Shown here one piece after another: positions 32,809 through 43,860 of a stretch of DNA of 64,000 nt. The notes under the pieces are model-generated. The model saw nothing but the letters and a program-made list of their open reading frames with translations. It was not told where the DNA came from and made no database searches. The DNA comes from Hanleya hanleyi (lineage: Eukaryota > Mollusca > Polyplacophora > Lepidopleurida > Hanleyidae), in contig JAVTVY010020286.1 in the NCBI GenBank assembly GCA_036873755.1, positions 1 to 64,000 of the forward strand. The letters are read 5' to 3'. The position numbers and the translations under genes were made by a program. Position 1 is the stretch's first letter. Each line of letters starts with the position of its first letter.

Positions 32809-35126
32809 GGGCTCCCCGGTCCAGTTCAAACTCCCCAGAAAAGACAGTCACGGACTCGGCCCCGGAGCCCCGCTTCAGGCACGGACCGGGGACAGACCAC
32901 AGATAACAGTTCCCGTTCATCCAAGTCTCCGCAAGTTAAGAAGGACAAGTCTACTAGCCGGGACCCGGCGAAGAGCCGTACCCCGGAACCACGCCTCGAA
33001 ACAGTGGACAAGTTGACAGTCCGGAGCACAGAGCGGGACCATCACTCGGGAAAGTCTAAGACACGGACTCGGACTCCGGAGCGGGACCTCGGTACCAGCA
33101 CGGCCCTACACAACACATCGGGACTCCAGACCAGCACACCGGGACCACGGCCCCGGGACGTCACGGCCTTGTGCAGAACACCGAGAGGCCACGGAGCACC
33201 GGGATTCCGAGAATTCAGTCCCATACAGAGCGCCGTGACTTCGACTCCAGAGCACCTCGGACCCGACCATCGGAGCAAGAGGTTTCTACCAGGGACAAGG
33301 CTAGAGTCCGGAGCCAGACCCCGGAGCAGAGGACGGCACAGACTTATAAGGAACGGACTTATCCAGAATGGCGGGAGTCTACATCTGAGAAGTCACAGAC
33401 CTATACGGAATGGACTCATCCAGAACGCCGGGAGTCGGCTTCTGAGACGGCTAGGACCCGTGCATCGGAACCGGAACCCGACACTACAGCAAGGAGATCC
33501 CGAAGACGGAGCCGTACCCCGGAGCAGTATCGGGATTCCTACTTTGACAGTCGACAGCGGGAAAGGAGTAGAGACCGCCCTCGGCGCCGGAGTCCAACAC
33601 CTGGTGCAGGTTATCGGGATTACCGCAATAGAGACCGCACTCCTGTACGATTCTACCCTCGACGTTACAGAAGCCGTTCCCCGGATCCCCGTCAACACGC
33701 ACGCCGTACTTCGGATGTATCCAGGGACCGCACGGATTACGATGAACGAAGATCAGCAGACCATCATCGTCGTTCTTCGTCAAGGACCAGAGAGGATCGG
33801 GAGCCCCACAAACCAGACCGCCAGGACTCTCGGGTACAGTCAAAACCTAAACCGGTATCCGGAGACGAACACGGACTTAAGGATCGGCCCTCCGGATCCG
33901 GAGACGGACCTAAAGATCAGTCGCTACCTTCTAAAGTGCCTTCAAAGTCAAGCCTGGTCAAGAAACACAGTCACCTCCCGGCAGCACAGCTTCCTGCGGT
34001 TGCAGTTGTTTCATCGCCGGAGGCCCGTGATGCGGGACGATCCCATTCTTCCGACAACAAAATCAAGCTCGGAGGACGAGGATCACCTACGACGCTCTGC
34101 CTCGACAGCATCCTCGTCTCATACAGATCCACCTTCTGGCCGAGAGGCGGAATCAGACGAGAAGGACAAAGAGAAGCTACCGTTTAAGGCCAGGATGACG
34201 GCAGTGTATTCGCTAGTCCCGGAAATGCCCAGACCCGTTGATGGTGAGGAAAAGCAGTCTGATGATCCTCCCCGGAAACGGAGAAGACTTACAGCGGCAT
34301 CCCTCTACGGACTGAACAAGCCTTCTGAGGAGGACGTTGCAGTGATGTGTGCACCATCGCCGGAGTCAATCAGATTGAACGACGTCCTGGATCGACAGTT
34401 GAGGAATTCGTCTTCTCTCCAGAAACCCGGTCCTTTCAAGACTTACGTTCTTCATGGAGACAATCTGCCTTTCAAGCCCCCAAAGTCCGACCCGGATCTG
34501 GACAGACTGTTGAATTTCATCAAGACGCCGGCAGTTGTACTTCAACAGAAACAAGGGTGGAAGACATGATGCTGACGCAACATAGGTTCCTTACGGCAAT
34601 GTCAAAGGTGATTCAAGATCCAGATGTAAAGCACAAGGATGGATCCCTGACCTTCTCCCGATCTAAGATGGACTTCCTGGTCACCTTCATCGACTCTCTG
34701 AACAAGTCCAACGCCCATGTAATGGAGACGGGTGCCTTCACTTATGCTACCATGGTGCAGGCCTGACGGGTGGGATATCTGAAACACCCCGAATTGTTGG
34801 AGTCCGTCAAGAAGGAGTTGGCACAACAACCCCTGTCGTCCAAATACCTTTTCAACAAGACCATTTCCACAGTCATGCCTATGGTTAATGATGAAAAGAC
34901 TTCCCGGATCATTGGGGCCCTGGCTCAAAGCTCCTCCGGAAAAGGCAAAGGCAAGGGCAAGTCGAGCAGAGGAGGTTGCACCGGACAGTCTTCCCGCCAG
35001 GACTCGGGCAACTTACCCAGGCAAGACAACCAGTCTACTTTTCGCCCTTACGGAAAAGGACAGTTTCGTGGCAAAGGAGGGAAGTCTTCCAACCGGGGCA
35101 AAGGAAAGCCCGACCGTCGGAACTGA
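32809..35126 (+). pseudogene. DIRS Gag-like protein, Arg/Ser-rich and C-terminal part, frameshifted
   Basis: The part from 32,809 to ~34,060 reads as an RS/RD-rich protein (RSRTPEQ, RRSPTPG, RSRSPDPR). It appears to switch frame near 33,170, near 34,070 and near 34,540. The later part has a conserved-looking core (AASLYGLNKPSEEDVAVMCA, then RSKMDFLVTFIDSLNKS) and a Lys/Gly tail (GKGKGKGKSS). A TGA at 34,764-34,766, followed by CGG, interrupts the frame. The frame boundaries were judged by composition and are approximate. Confidence 0.7.
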
Positions 35127-37208
35127 CGGTCCCCAGCCTCATCTTCTAATCACCAATCATCCTTTCATCCTTCCCAAGTTTCAAGTCTTCATTCATCCGG
35201 TTGTAGGCGGACGTCTGCAGATCTTCTGGCGGAACTGGAAGCTTATTACAGACGACAAGTGGGTCATCAGATCACTCAGAGATGGAGTTTTCCTCACGTT
35301 TCTCGAGTATCCCAAGCTCATCACCAGACCCAAGCCATCACTCCTTCCAGTTCGTCCGGAACATGTGCAGACCTTAGTGGAATCCGTGAAAGTTTTATTG
35401 GACAAGGGCGCCGTCCGAGAGTTAACCGTGGAAGAAGAAAGTGTGGGGTTTTACAGTCCTGTTTTCCTCGTTCCCAAGAAAGGTACAGACCAACTCCGCA
35501 TGATCATAGACCTGCGGCGACTCAACGACACTCTAGCGCCACCTCCACATTTCAAGATGACATCAGTCCCATCGTTACGGTTCCGCCTACAATCGGAGGA
35601 CTGGATAGCTTCCATCGACCTCCAGGACGCCTATCTTCATGTTCCCATACATCAACGTCATCGTCGGTATCTCCGATTCATCATCGCCGGGTGACGGTTC
35701 GAGTGGCAGGTTCTACCGTTCGGCATCTCAATCGCTCCTGGGTGCTTCACAAGAATCACATCACCAGTCATGGCGTTCTTTCACCTGAGAGGTATAAACA
35801 TAGAGGCCTATATCGACGACATCCTTGTTTGGGGGTCAAAGAATTCGGTACTCAAGTCCCAGATACAGTTCATCATCCAAGTTCTCAAGTATCTCGGATT
35901 CATACCACATCCAACGAAGTCGGAACTCGAGCCTGCTCAGAGACGACAATACATCGGGGCAGTATTCGACACACAGAGACAGATAGTCCTGCCCCCGGAA
36001 GATCGTTGGACGAAAATTCAGCTCATCATCCAAATATTTTTACCATCCCAGTCACAGCCCTTACGTCTTTGGCAAAGCCTGATGGGATTATTGACATCCA
36101 CTCAAGACCTGACGCAGTACGGACGACTTCAGTTACGACCACTACAGTTCCATCTGCAGCCGTACCTGCAAGCTTCGGCCATCAATCCCCAGGTCCCGGT
36201 TCCTCAGCATCTGCATCAGTTCCTGGGATGGTGGCAGTCCACGGGAAACGTGATGTCCGGGATCCCACTCCGTTGGACACAGCCGGACATGAATCTCTTT
36301 TTGACGCATCACTGATAGGCTGGGGAGCTCACCTGGGAGACTTGAAGATATCCGGCAGGTGGTCTCCACAACAGAAAACAGCACATCAATGTACTGGAAA
36401 TGGCGGCAGTGAACATGGCAGTCGCCCACTGGAATTCTCAGCTGTTCGGCACTTCTGGTCGCCACAGACAACACGACAGTAGTGAGCTACATCAACAAGT
36501 TGGGGGGGGGGGGACGAAGTCCCGGTTGTTGTTCCAGGAGACGTGGACACTCTTCACCTGGGCACAGACTCATCGATGCCAGATCCGAGCACGGCACATA
36601 CCCGGACACTTGAACGTCGTTGCAGACAGTCTTTCACGACCGGACAAAGTCTTGCAGACGGAGTGGCATCTCCACACAGAGGCTTTCCGTCAGGTGGCAT
36701 CGATCTGGGAACAGCCCCTAGTAGACCTATTTGCGACAAGGGACAACGCTCAGCTACCGATCTTCGTCAGTCCGATTCTCGACCCACAAGCCTGGGCAGT
36801 CGACGCGATGTCTATCAGCTGGGACAACCTGATCGCCTACGCATTTCCACCGATAGCGCTTATACAGGCAGTCTTGACCAAGAGTACAGAGCACAACTGC
36901 CTTGTCCTGCTCGTAGTACCGTGGTGGCCGCATCGCCTGTGGTTCCCGTCATTAGTCCGACTTCTGACCGACATGCCTCGTCAGCTGCCCCCATGGCACC
37001 GACTACTAGACCAGCGACACGGCATACTGCACCACGATCCACAGTGGCTCAACCTTCACGTCTGCAGACTATCAGGGACTCCATCGCAGACCAAGGCTTT
37101 TCAAGACCTGTTACAGAGGCGATGGCAACAGCAAACAGATCATCTACCTCTCAACTGTATCAATGCAAGTGGTCTTACTTCTGTACTTGGTGTGGGACCA
37201 GAGACAGG
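35127..37208 (+). pseudogene. DIRS reverse transcriptase and RNase H, broken
   Basis: The RT begins around VGGRLQIFWRNWKLI. It shows GFYSPVFLVPKKGTDQLRMI, IASIDLQDAYLHVPI (motif A), LPFGISIAPGCF (motif B) and EAYIDDILVW (motif C, YIDD). RNase H follows with TDNTTVVSYINKLG and ARHIPGHLNVVADSLSR. Breaks are an in-frame TGA at 35,692-35,694, a frameshift at about 36,305, two or more around 36,380-36,470, and one in a G-run at 36,501-36,512. The RNase H end overlaps the start of the recombinase frame, as is usual in DIRS elements. Confidence 0.9.
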
Positions 37209-38222
37209 AAACTAGCCTATGTTTATGTATACTATGATTGTCTTTTTTGAATTTGGTGCTAATACTGTTATATGGATATGGAATAGGTCTTTGGATTATG
37301 GACGCGGATATTCTTTAATGGACGACGGCTGAATTATGAATGACGGACTAGACGCTTGTATCGATCCCAACACTGCCTCTGTTTCAATAATAGCTGATTT
37401 CCTATTACATCTACATCAAGATAAGGAATTCAAGCCAAGCACCACAGAGGGATACCAGTCAGCACTATCCAGAGTCCTAAAGTTGACCTCAGGAATCGAC
37501 ATTGGACAGGATTCTAACATCTCGGCTCTTCTCCAGTCTTCGCCTTACAGTCTCGTCAGACACGACAATTACTACCAAAATGGGACCTAGGAGTGGTGCT
37601 GAGTGTTTTTCTACGCTCGCCATTTGAACCGTTACAATCGGCTACAATCAAGGCCCTGTCCTGCAAGACAGTCTCCCTAGCAGCGTTCGCTCTAGCCACT
37701 AGAGTATCGGAGCTTCACGCATTGGAGCGCAGTTCCCTGGCATGGACTGCATGTTGGAAAACCATATCTTTTCAGCCGATCCCGGAATTCATCGCCAAGA
37801 ATGAATCCACACGTCAGGGACCATGTGCTCAGAGACTATATCAGATCTTCGTGGGTCCGCTGGAAGATGACAGACCCTTATGTCCAGTTAGAGCCCTACG
37901 ATGCTATTTACAGAGGACAGACCCGATTAGAGGCTCCAGACGTCTCCTCTTTTTATCGCTACAGCCAGGAGCAACTGCGGACATTACTAAGAACACGATT
38001 GCAGCCTGGCTGAGGAAGACGATACACTGGACCTATCAACTAGCCATCGATGCTCCTCCCCTTTTGTCAAAGGCATCATCTCACGAGATTAGAGCTATTG
38101 CGACGTCCTGGCCACTTTGGAAAAACTTGTCACTGGACGATATCGTCCACGCCTGTGCCTGGACAGTCAACTCAACCTTCGCTGATTTCTATCTTAAGAG
38201 ACATATCTGTACAAACAAATAG
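37063..38222 (+). pseudogene. DIRS tyrosine recombinase, interrupted
   Basis: The N-terminal SAM-like part (LYQCKWSYFCTWC) is cut at 37,205 by a Penelope fragment and resumes at 37,361 (DPNTASVSIIADFLLHL). A frameshift near 37,560 precedes the catalytic domain. ATRVSELHAL supplies the first Arg, SSHEIRAIA the HxxR box, and FADFYLKRH the nucleophilic Tyr. The stop is at 38,220-38,222. The enzyme would insert a circular DNA intermediate without target duplication, and no duplication is seen at the DIRS ends. Confidence 0.87.
37205..37360 (+). mobile_element. 5'-truncated Penelope-like element (3' end only)
   Basis: This ~150-bp segment (GCCTATGTTTATGTATACTA through AGACGCTTGTA) is nearly identical to the reverse complement of 30,810-30,970. 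It ends at the same base as the larger antisense Penelope copy. It interrupts the recombinase frame. A shared 3' end with a different 5' end is the signature of truncated retroposition. Confidence 0.8.
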
Positions 38223-38500
38223 GGTGACTACGTTGGGCCCGTTAGTTGCAGCCCAGCGTATAGTCCACTAGTTCTATCAAGAAAAAGGAAGGGGACGGGG
38301 GGGGGGGGGGGCACCGCTCAAGCAAGCAAGATCCCGACAATTCGGTAAGTATAAAAGCAGACCATGTCCTTGAACTCCCTACGCCTCTATACGACACGGG
38401 AATTATCAGGATATTACTAGGCATATCAGACTTAGAAGATCAGAACAAGGCGTGCTCCGCTTAACCCAAAAGACAAGACGCAAGACCGGCTACCCAACCG

Positions 38501-38594
38501 GCATACATTGATAGCAGGTGAAGATTTGAGCAATAAATATGAAACATTTAAAAACAATGTTGGTATTTATTATCAAATCAAACCTGCTATCAAT
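38501..38594 (+). repeat. DIRS internal complementary region
   Basis: The first half (GCATACATTGATAGCAGG, then GAGCAATAAATA) is the reverse complement of the left outer end at 30,134-30,175. The second half (AACAATGTTGGTATTTATTA, then CCTGCTATCAAT) is the reverse complement of the right outer end at 38,780-38,834. This junction templates regeneration of the termini in the accepted DIRS replication model. Confidence 0.85.
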
Positions 38595-38663
38595 CTTGAT
38601 TTGCCCAACCCATCCTCCCCACTTTGCTACGGCCTTGACTCAAAACACGTCTTGCACAGCATG

Positions 38664-38834
38664 GGAAAAAGAGGAAGGGCATGCGCGGAGAACACGCCAC
38701 CTAGCGGATGATCGACGAGACGATCAAGGGAGATAATTTCTTTCCAGGAGACCTCCAAATGGAGGGAATATGGCATACATTGATAGCAGGTTTGATTTGA
38801 TAATAAATACCAACATTGTTTTTAAATGTTTCAT
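38664..38834 (-). repeat. DIRS right inverted terminal repeat
   Basis: Mirror of the left repeat, from GGAAAAAGAGGAAGGGCATG outward to TTTAAATGTTTCAT at the element end. The outer ~45 bp are specific to this side and match the second half of the internal complementary region. Confidence 0.85.
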
Positions 38835-39406
38835 GTTTCTCAGAAAAACTTTCACCAATGCCCTGAAATGAGTCGAATTGGCATTACGAAATACATTTTT
38901 CGCCTCTCTTCACTCGCCAAATATAAACAGACGTCAATCTCTATTTCTTGAACCAAGCAGCAGAAGGGATCTCCATAATCATCACCACTATGACCACATT
39001 CAGTGGAAATATTTTGATTGAACACAAGAAAACCACCAAGTTTGGAACCTACAATGTAGTAGTCGGTCGTACACTGCTTTATTTCCTATATTCTGTAATA
39101 AGAAAATTCTTATATTTTAACCAATTTTCTCCTATATTTTCAGTGAGTCACTTGAATGCATGCCTTAACCTTTCAGATTGTTTGGTCGAATGTCAAGGCT
39201 ATGAATGATGATGTACCCCATGCCAAAATTTTGCACTTGCGGGTTTTTTTGGCAACTAAATACATATGTCATTCCTTTAGTGTATTTTGCTGGGGCATAT
39301 TTTGCTATGGTGTTTTAAACTTCATGCTAAAACACTTGGTGTCCTTGGAAAGGATGATTATTTGCCGAAGAGATCCGAAATGTTGAAGTGGCTCGTTTCA
39401 TACGCC

Positions 39407-40977
39407 TGTCTATAGTTGTATATTGCGATGTCTGTCCATCTGGTTTGAGATCAAAGGTCAAGGTCAATGAGATTGAAAATAGAATAAATCATTGAAAATT
39501 GTTGTGGTTATGTTATAAGTGCAGTTCAGACTCGATGTGGATTGCGATGGCAAAGAAATCTAAGCCTAATAGGCTCTATTGATTTTTCCTCTGTCAAGTT
39601 TTATTGTCTGCTTGATCCATTGCATTCGTCTGTCTGTTCGTCCATCTTGCTTGTTAACTCAATATCTCTTGAAGCATTGTATCCAGGGTTTCTACATTCA
39701 TATAACATTTGCAACTGGCGATGAGTCCGAAGACAACTGAAGATGACTGACCTTGACCTATTTATCAAGGTCAAATTTGAGTAGTGGTGATACGAAGGAT
39801 TACGGTCTCCAAATTCATACATATGCAACTAGTGACTGACAAAGCTTTTCCAAAATGATCGACCTTGACCTATTTTATCAAGGTCAAATTCTAGTTATTG
39901 CAGTATTTCTCTCTCCTGGCACGGCTTTCAAATTTACACTGCAGTAATATCCAACTGGTGATTAATTAGAAGCCTGTTAAAGTTGACTGAAATTGACCTA
40001 TTTCATCAAGGTCAAATTCTAGCTAATACAATATGTTTTAGAGAGTTTTCGGTAGACGTGCACAGGTGTATATTGAAAGCGATGTCACATTTCATAATAA
40101 CATTGCCATTTAGCTGCCCAGTGGGTGCATCGTAGTATTGAAAGGAGTATAAACTTTATTTGTCAGCATTATTTCTTGTTGCCATGATATGTGCAGCAAA
40201 TGCTGTGGTACAGAGCAGAAGCCTAAAGAAAATTTACTTATTTTTTTCTGGGTCAAAGTTTGTTCTCAAATGTTTGTTTACCACCATATCGCAAGAAAGT
40301 TATTAGCTCTGGGCTGTCAGAACAACATGCAGCGACCTATATCCATCACAACGCTAGTCTGGACAAACTATGCTCGCAATTCTTATATATAGTAAGCTTG
40401 CTCCCAAGCTATTAGCCCAATCAATTTGTAACTTATCATACTGTTGATTTGTAGCAATATTGAATCTTGTCGTTTTCAGAAATTTGGTTACATTTCAGCG
40501 AGTGGTTAATATCAGCAAATTTATTACAGTATTTGTGTGCAGTATGATCTGTGCAACTCTGGGATGGGTTTTCATGGCTCATACTGAAAAGATGTAGTCA
40601 CATTCCAGTCACAGAGATAAAATCTTCGGTAACCGATTGCCAAGGTACCGGTAATAATATCTCCGAAACTTGGTTACCAAAAATCTCTAAAATTCTAGGC
40701 TACCGACTTGTTAGTTAACACAATGGAATTATGTGAGAATCAGATGTATGTATGAAAAACAAAAAACAGAAGAAATTATTGTTTTGTCTAATTATCTCTA
40801 TTTCATTGTATGACATCAGAGCTCATTTAATTCATTGTACGACATCCGAGCTCATTGGCATCAAATAAAAAAAATATATTTGAAGTAGTATCTCAGCAAT
40901 CCTGTCCATGAAATGAACATCAAATTTCACCAATCAAAATTAGGATGACCTGTTGATATACAGCCCATCGGGCCTCT
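39407..40977 (+). mobile_element. Helentron/HINE-like element with paired TTGACC/GGTCAA repeats
   Basis: It begins near TACGCCTGTCTATAGTTGTA with GTCTGTCCATC, carries AAAGGTCAAGGTCA, and has three ~125-bp tandem units. Each unit contains TTGACCTATTT...ATCAAGGTCAA (39,749, 39,869, 39,993). It ends ATACAGCCCATCGGGCCTCTT, a GCCCATCGGGC hairpin followed by CTCTT, analogous to the family 1 end. The ends are approximate. Confidence 0.5.
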
Positions 40978-43259
40978 TTTTGTCCCATGGTGAATAAACA
41001 AAGAGTTTGTGCCTGCATTTTGGAAATGTTATTTTGCCCCAGACTTCAGCTAACTGCCTTTGTCTAGCTTTCCCGTGAATAGCTACTGTTTATTCATCAG
41101 ACAGAGAAAGCCTGTCGAACAAGGAACCCATGTGACCCGGGTACCACAAAAAAAAATATCCTTCGTGATATTCACTCTTTCGGCCAGTCATTTGTGATAT
41201 GCCAGCAACTTTGGAATTTGTCACAGCTTCTTTAATAAATATAAAAAGTTTTGATCTATTTCTGGTAAAACGTATGGTACAACTAAATTCACGATTTTCA
41301 ATTCATCCATTTAATAGTCGCTAAAAGTGGATTTCTTCTAAATTCACAATTTTCGACTCATTCATTAAATAGACACGAAATGTGGCCTTAGTCGAGTCAT
41401 ACCCTAGTGTGTTTGTTGTTTCTTTATTCTTCATGCTGGCACAAATACTTTCTTGCACCTCAAACCTGCAACTACTTATGACATTCTGTTCATATGAAAA
41501 TATCTCTCGTAGCCCTGGAGGTTAAATTATATAAATAGAAGAAAATGGGTGAATAAGGACACGTACCAGTGGAGCCTTAAAATATTTTGTTTGACATTAT
41601 TTGTTCTGGCATTATCTGTTGACCATCATATGTAATTAAGGTTCCAGACCACATGTAAAGCTCCCAGAAAAAAATTACATCCCTAAATGAATCTATAATG
41701 ATATTGCAATGAACAATATGTGGGACTCCCATAACGGTAGCTGATGTTCAGCCCAATACAATACAGCTGCAGTGCCTTCACACTATGGAGCTTTTATGAA
41801 GATAAATTGCAACAACTTGTACAGCAAACTGATACAGATGTGCATTTGCCTTATGACGAAATGATTATTTGGTATAAATACTCATATGAATTGATTTTTG
41901 AGAGAATTTTTTTTAATATTTGTGTATAGGCCTATGAATCATTTGAAAATCTCCTTTAAGATATAAAACATATAATTTTATTCACCTTTATTACTTCCCT
42001 ATTTTAATAGTGCGAGTAGATGCATAGTTATTTTTAATCAGCCATTTGTTTGAAATGAGTATTTTCATTAACTTTTTGAAATCCCGCTACTTAGTCAAAA
42101 AAATCCGGCAACTCAAGTCTATCCTTTGTGAGACACAGTGGTAATATACTCCAGGATAAATACTTTTCGAGAAATAAATCCTGTGTTTTTGAACTGGTAT
42201 GAAAAAGTAGGCTAACAATGGAAAATATATGGTCTTTTTTTTTCTTTATTGATAGTCATAAAGTTGGCCATATCAAAGTAGTGTGCGATTTCCTAACAAA
42301 GTTTGCAATAAATGGATGCTGAAACCAAGGACTGGACACTCTAAAGAGAAAAAGCATTATAAATATGAATACACCTTATGTTCTTATCAATATCCATTTC
42401 AGATTTCATAAAATGGATTAACATTCAATCTTCATGCCATGTTAGAATGTAGAACCAGCCCTGAACAGCCTTTGTATTGTCCCAGAAGTGGGTCAATGAC
42501 TCTGACTTTTGACCTTGTCCTGGAGTGAGGTGACAGAACGACGAAATTGGGTCAGAAGCAAGGACTCGGAGCAAGTGGTTTTCCGCGGGGGGTGCACGCT
42601 TGGACCACCTGGTTAAAACTGAAGCCCAAAGATGTTAGAGAACTCGGGTAGTTCAGGTAAAAAGGTTGTCCTCTATCGCATACGGATGGAAAGTTTCGAA
42701 GCCAGTAATTGTGCTTACTTGTTTGTGCATTAGAAAAAAAACACCGGGAAGTTTGAACTGCATGTTCAGTGTCGAGTTACAACAACAACAACAATCGAAA
42801 CAACAACAACATAATAAACTGATTGAAACGAATTACTCTCGTTTTTTCTCTCCATTTTTAGCAATTGAGGCAGAAATAAGATCTGTACATTACTCCATGT
42901 ATTGATGGTGATGAATCCCAGACACGGCTTCAACCATTTCCCCTCCAACAATTACACCCCCCACCCCACAAACCCCCCCCCCATAACATAATTATGAGAC
43001 ATTCCCTCCCCCCCCCTCGTTCCCCTCTCAGTTTTACTATTTTCTCCCATCCACTAGTTTTATCATTTTCTGAAAATATGTGGTATTCTAAGGTACACAT
43101 ATGTATACTCAGTGTTATAACCAAGTAGTTCTGCATTGTTTTGTAAGTGAAAGGGGGTTGTACGAGAAAAACTTAGTCCCTCTCATTGATGCCAGTGGGT
43201 ACTCTTAGTGTGGAGTTGGTTCATCCAGTAAACCTCTCTTGTCTCGGAGGGTGTCACTT
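40978..43259. other. Intergenic sequence, low-complexity patches only
   Basis: No gene is recognised. There is a (CAA)n stretch at 42,780-42,812 and C-rich low-complexity sequence at 42,955-43,020. Confidence 0.6.
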
Positions 43260-43860
43260 AAAGGACGATTGTCGGGGTCAGAGCAGATAACTTTGATGAT
43301 TTCGAAGCCAATGTCGCTGACATTGGTTGGCATGCGTTACGTTTCTGGACGGCGTTGTGTACGTTGTACAACCGTGTAGATTGCCGCCAGGGCTTCCTCC
43401 CTGTGTTTGGGGTTGGTGACTTGATTGTCGAAGTCCATCCGAATCGTGGTGATCGACATGAAATGAATCTCCGACTTCGAGTGTTAATCACACCTTTCTC
43501 TACCCGGATCACTCTCCCGGATCGACCCTTCCGATCCGGTTCCTACAGGCAACACCCCATACACCCGGATCCACTCGCCGGATCATCATTCACGATCCGG
43601 GGGTCCAATCCGGCCACACTATTATCGCTTCTCGAGGTCCCCTAGCCATCCAATCAAATGGTGCATGCCATTCCTAACCAGCCGGATCGGCCCGGATCAC
43701 CTCCTATAAATAGCAGGAACTTTTCCCACATGGATCAATCACTGCCTCTGATGAAGGAACAATAGTTCCGAAACCGGTCAGGCTGTTTTAGTGGTTACTC
43801 TGATAGAAGCCCCAATCTGAGACTTCTACACATGTCTCATTAGTTCTGCATTGTTCTCTG
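43260..43860 (+). mobile_element. Ribozyme-bearing retroelement segment (Penelope pLTR-like)
   Basis: The segment contains an antisense open stretch (about 43,340-43,470), a cluster of CCGGATC motifs (43,503-43,700), a TATA box (TATAAATA at 43,705) and a hammerhead ribozyme. Hammerhead motifs of this short type are known from Penelope-like elements and retrozymes. No RT is attached here, so it may be a solo terminal repeat or retrozyme. The boundaries are not defined. Confidence 0.5.
43744..43783 (+). ncRNA. Type I hammerhead ribozyme, short stem III
   Basis: Stem I is GCCT (43,744) with AGGC (43,780). The core CTGATGA is at 43,748-43,754. Stem II is GGAAC-AATA-GTTCC after one extra A. The core GAAA is at 43,770-43,773. 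Stem III is ACC/GGT with no loop, and C at 43,779 is the cleavage nucleotide. All conserved core positions are present. The self-complementary ACCGGT stem III is typical of minimal hammerheads thought to act as dimers. The bulged A next to stem II is the only departure. Confidence 0.75.

Larger units (their letters stand above)
30134..38834 (+). mobile_element. DIRS-type tyrosine-recombinase retrotransposon, decayed copy
   Basis: Inverted terminal repeats lie at 30,134-30,291 and 38,664-38,834. Between them, in order and on the plus strand, are a Gag-like zinc region, an Arg/Ser-rich Gag part, reverse transcriptase, RNase H and a tyrosine recombinase. An internal complementary region follows at 38,501-38,594. 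This is the classic DIRS1 layout: inverted repeats, no integrase, no protease. Two Penelope insertions, several frameshifts and two TGA stops make it non-functional. Without the insertions the element would be about 6.5 kb. Confidence 0.9.
30064..39162. mobile_element. Family 5 TIR transposon, copy 2 (split by a DIRS element)
   Basis: The left end CAGGCCCTCAAGTGACTC begins at 30,064 and the right end GAGTCACTTGAATGCATG finishes at 39,162. Both sides are flanked by CCTTAA (30,058-30,063 and 39,163-39,168). The two halves (30,064-30,133 and 38,835-39,162) align with copy 1. All the sequence between is a DIRS retrotransposon. Confidence 0.82.

Noticed and set aside
32491..34569. 692-codon plus-strand frame as a single protein
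   Set aside because: Its first ~320 bases are antisense to the Penelope RT, and the rest mixes real and out-of-frame Gag sequence. GC/RS-rich sequence keeps several frames open.
43258..43645. Frames on both strands near 43.3-43.6 kb as host genes
   Set aside because: They overlap a repetitive CCGGATC cluster and a ribozyme-bearing retroelement segment. One antisense stretch looks coding but has no recognisable domain.
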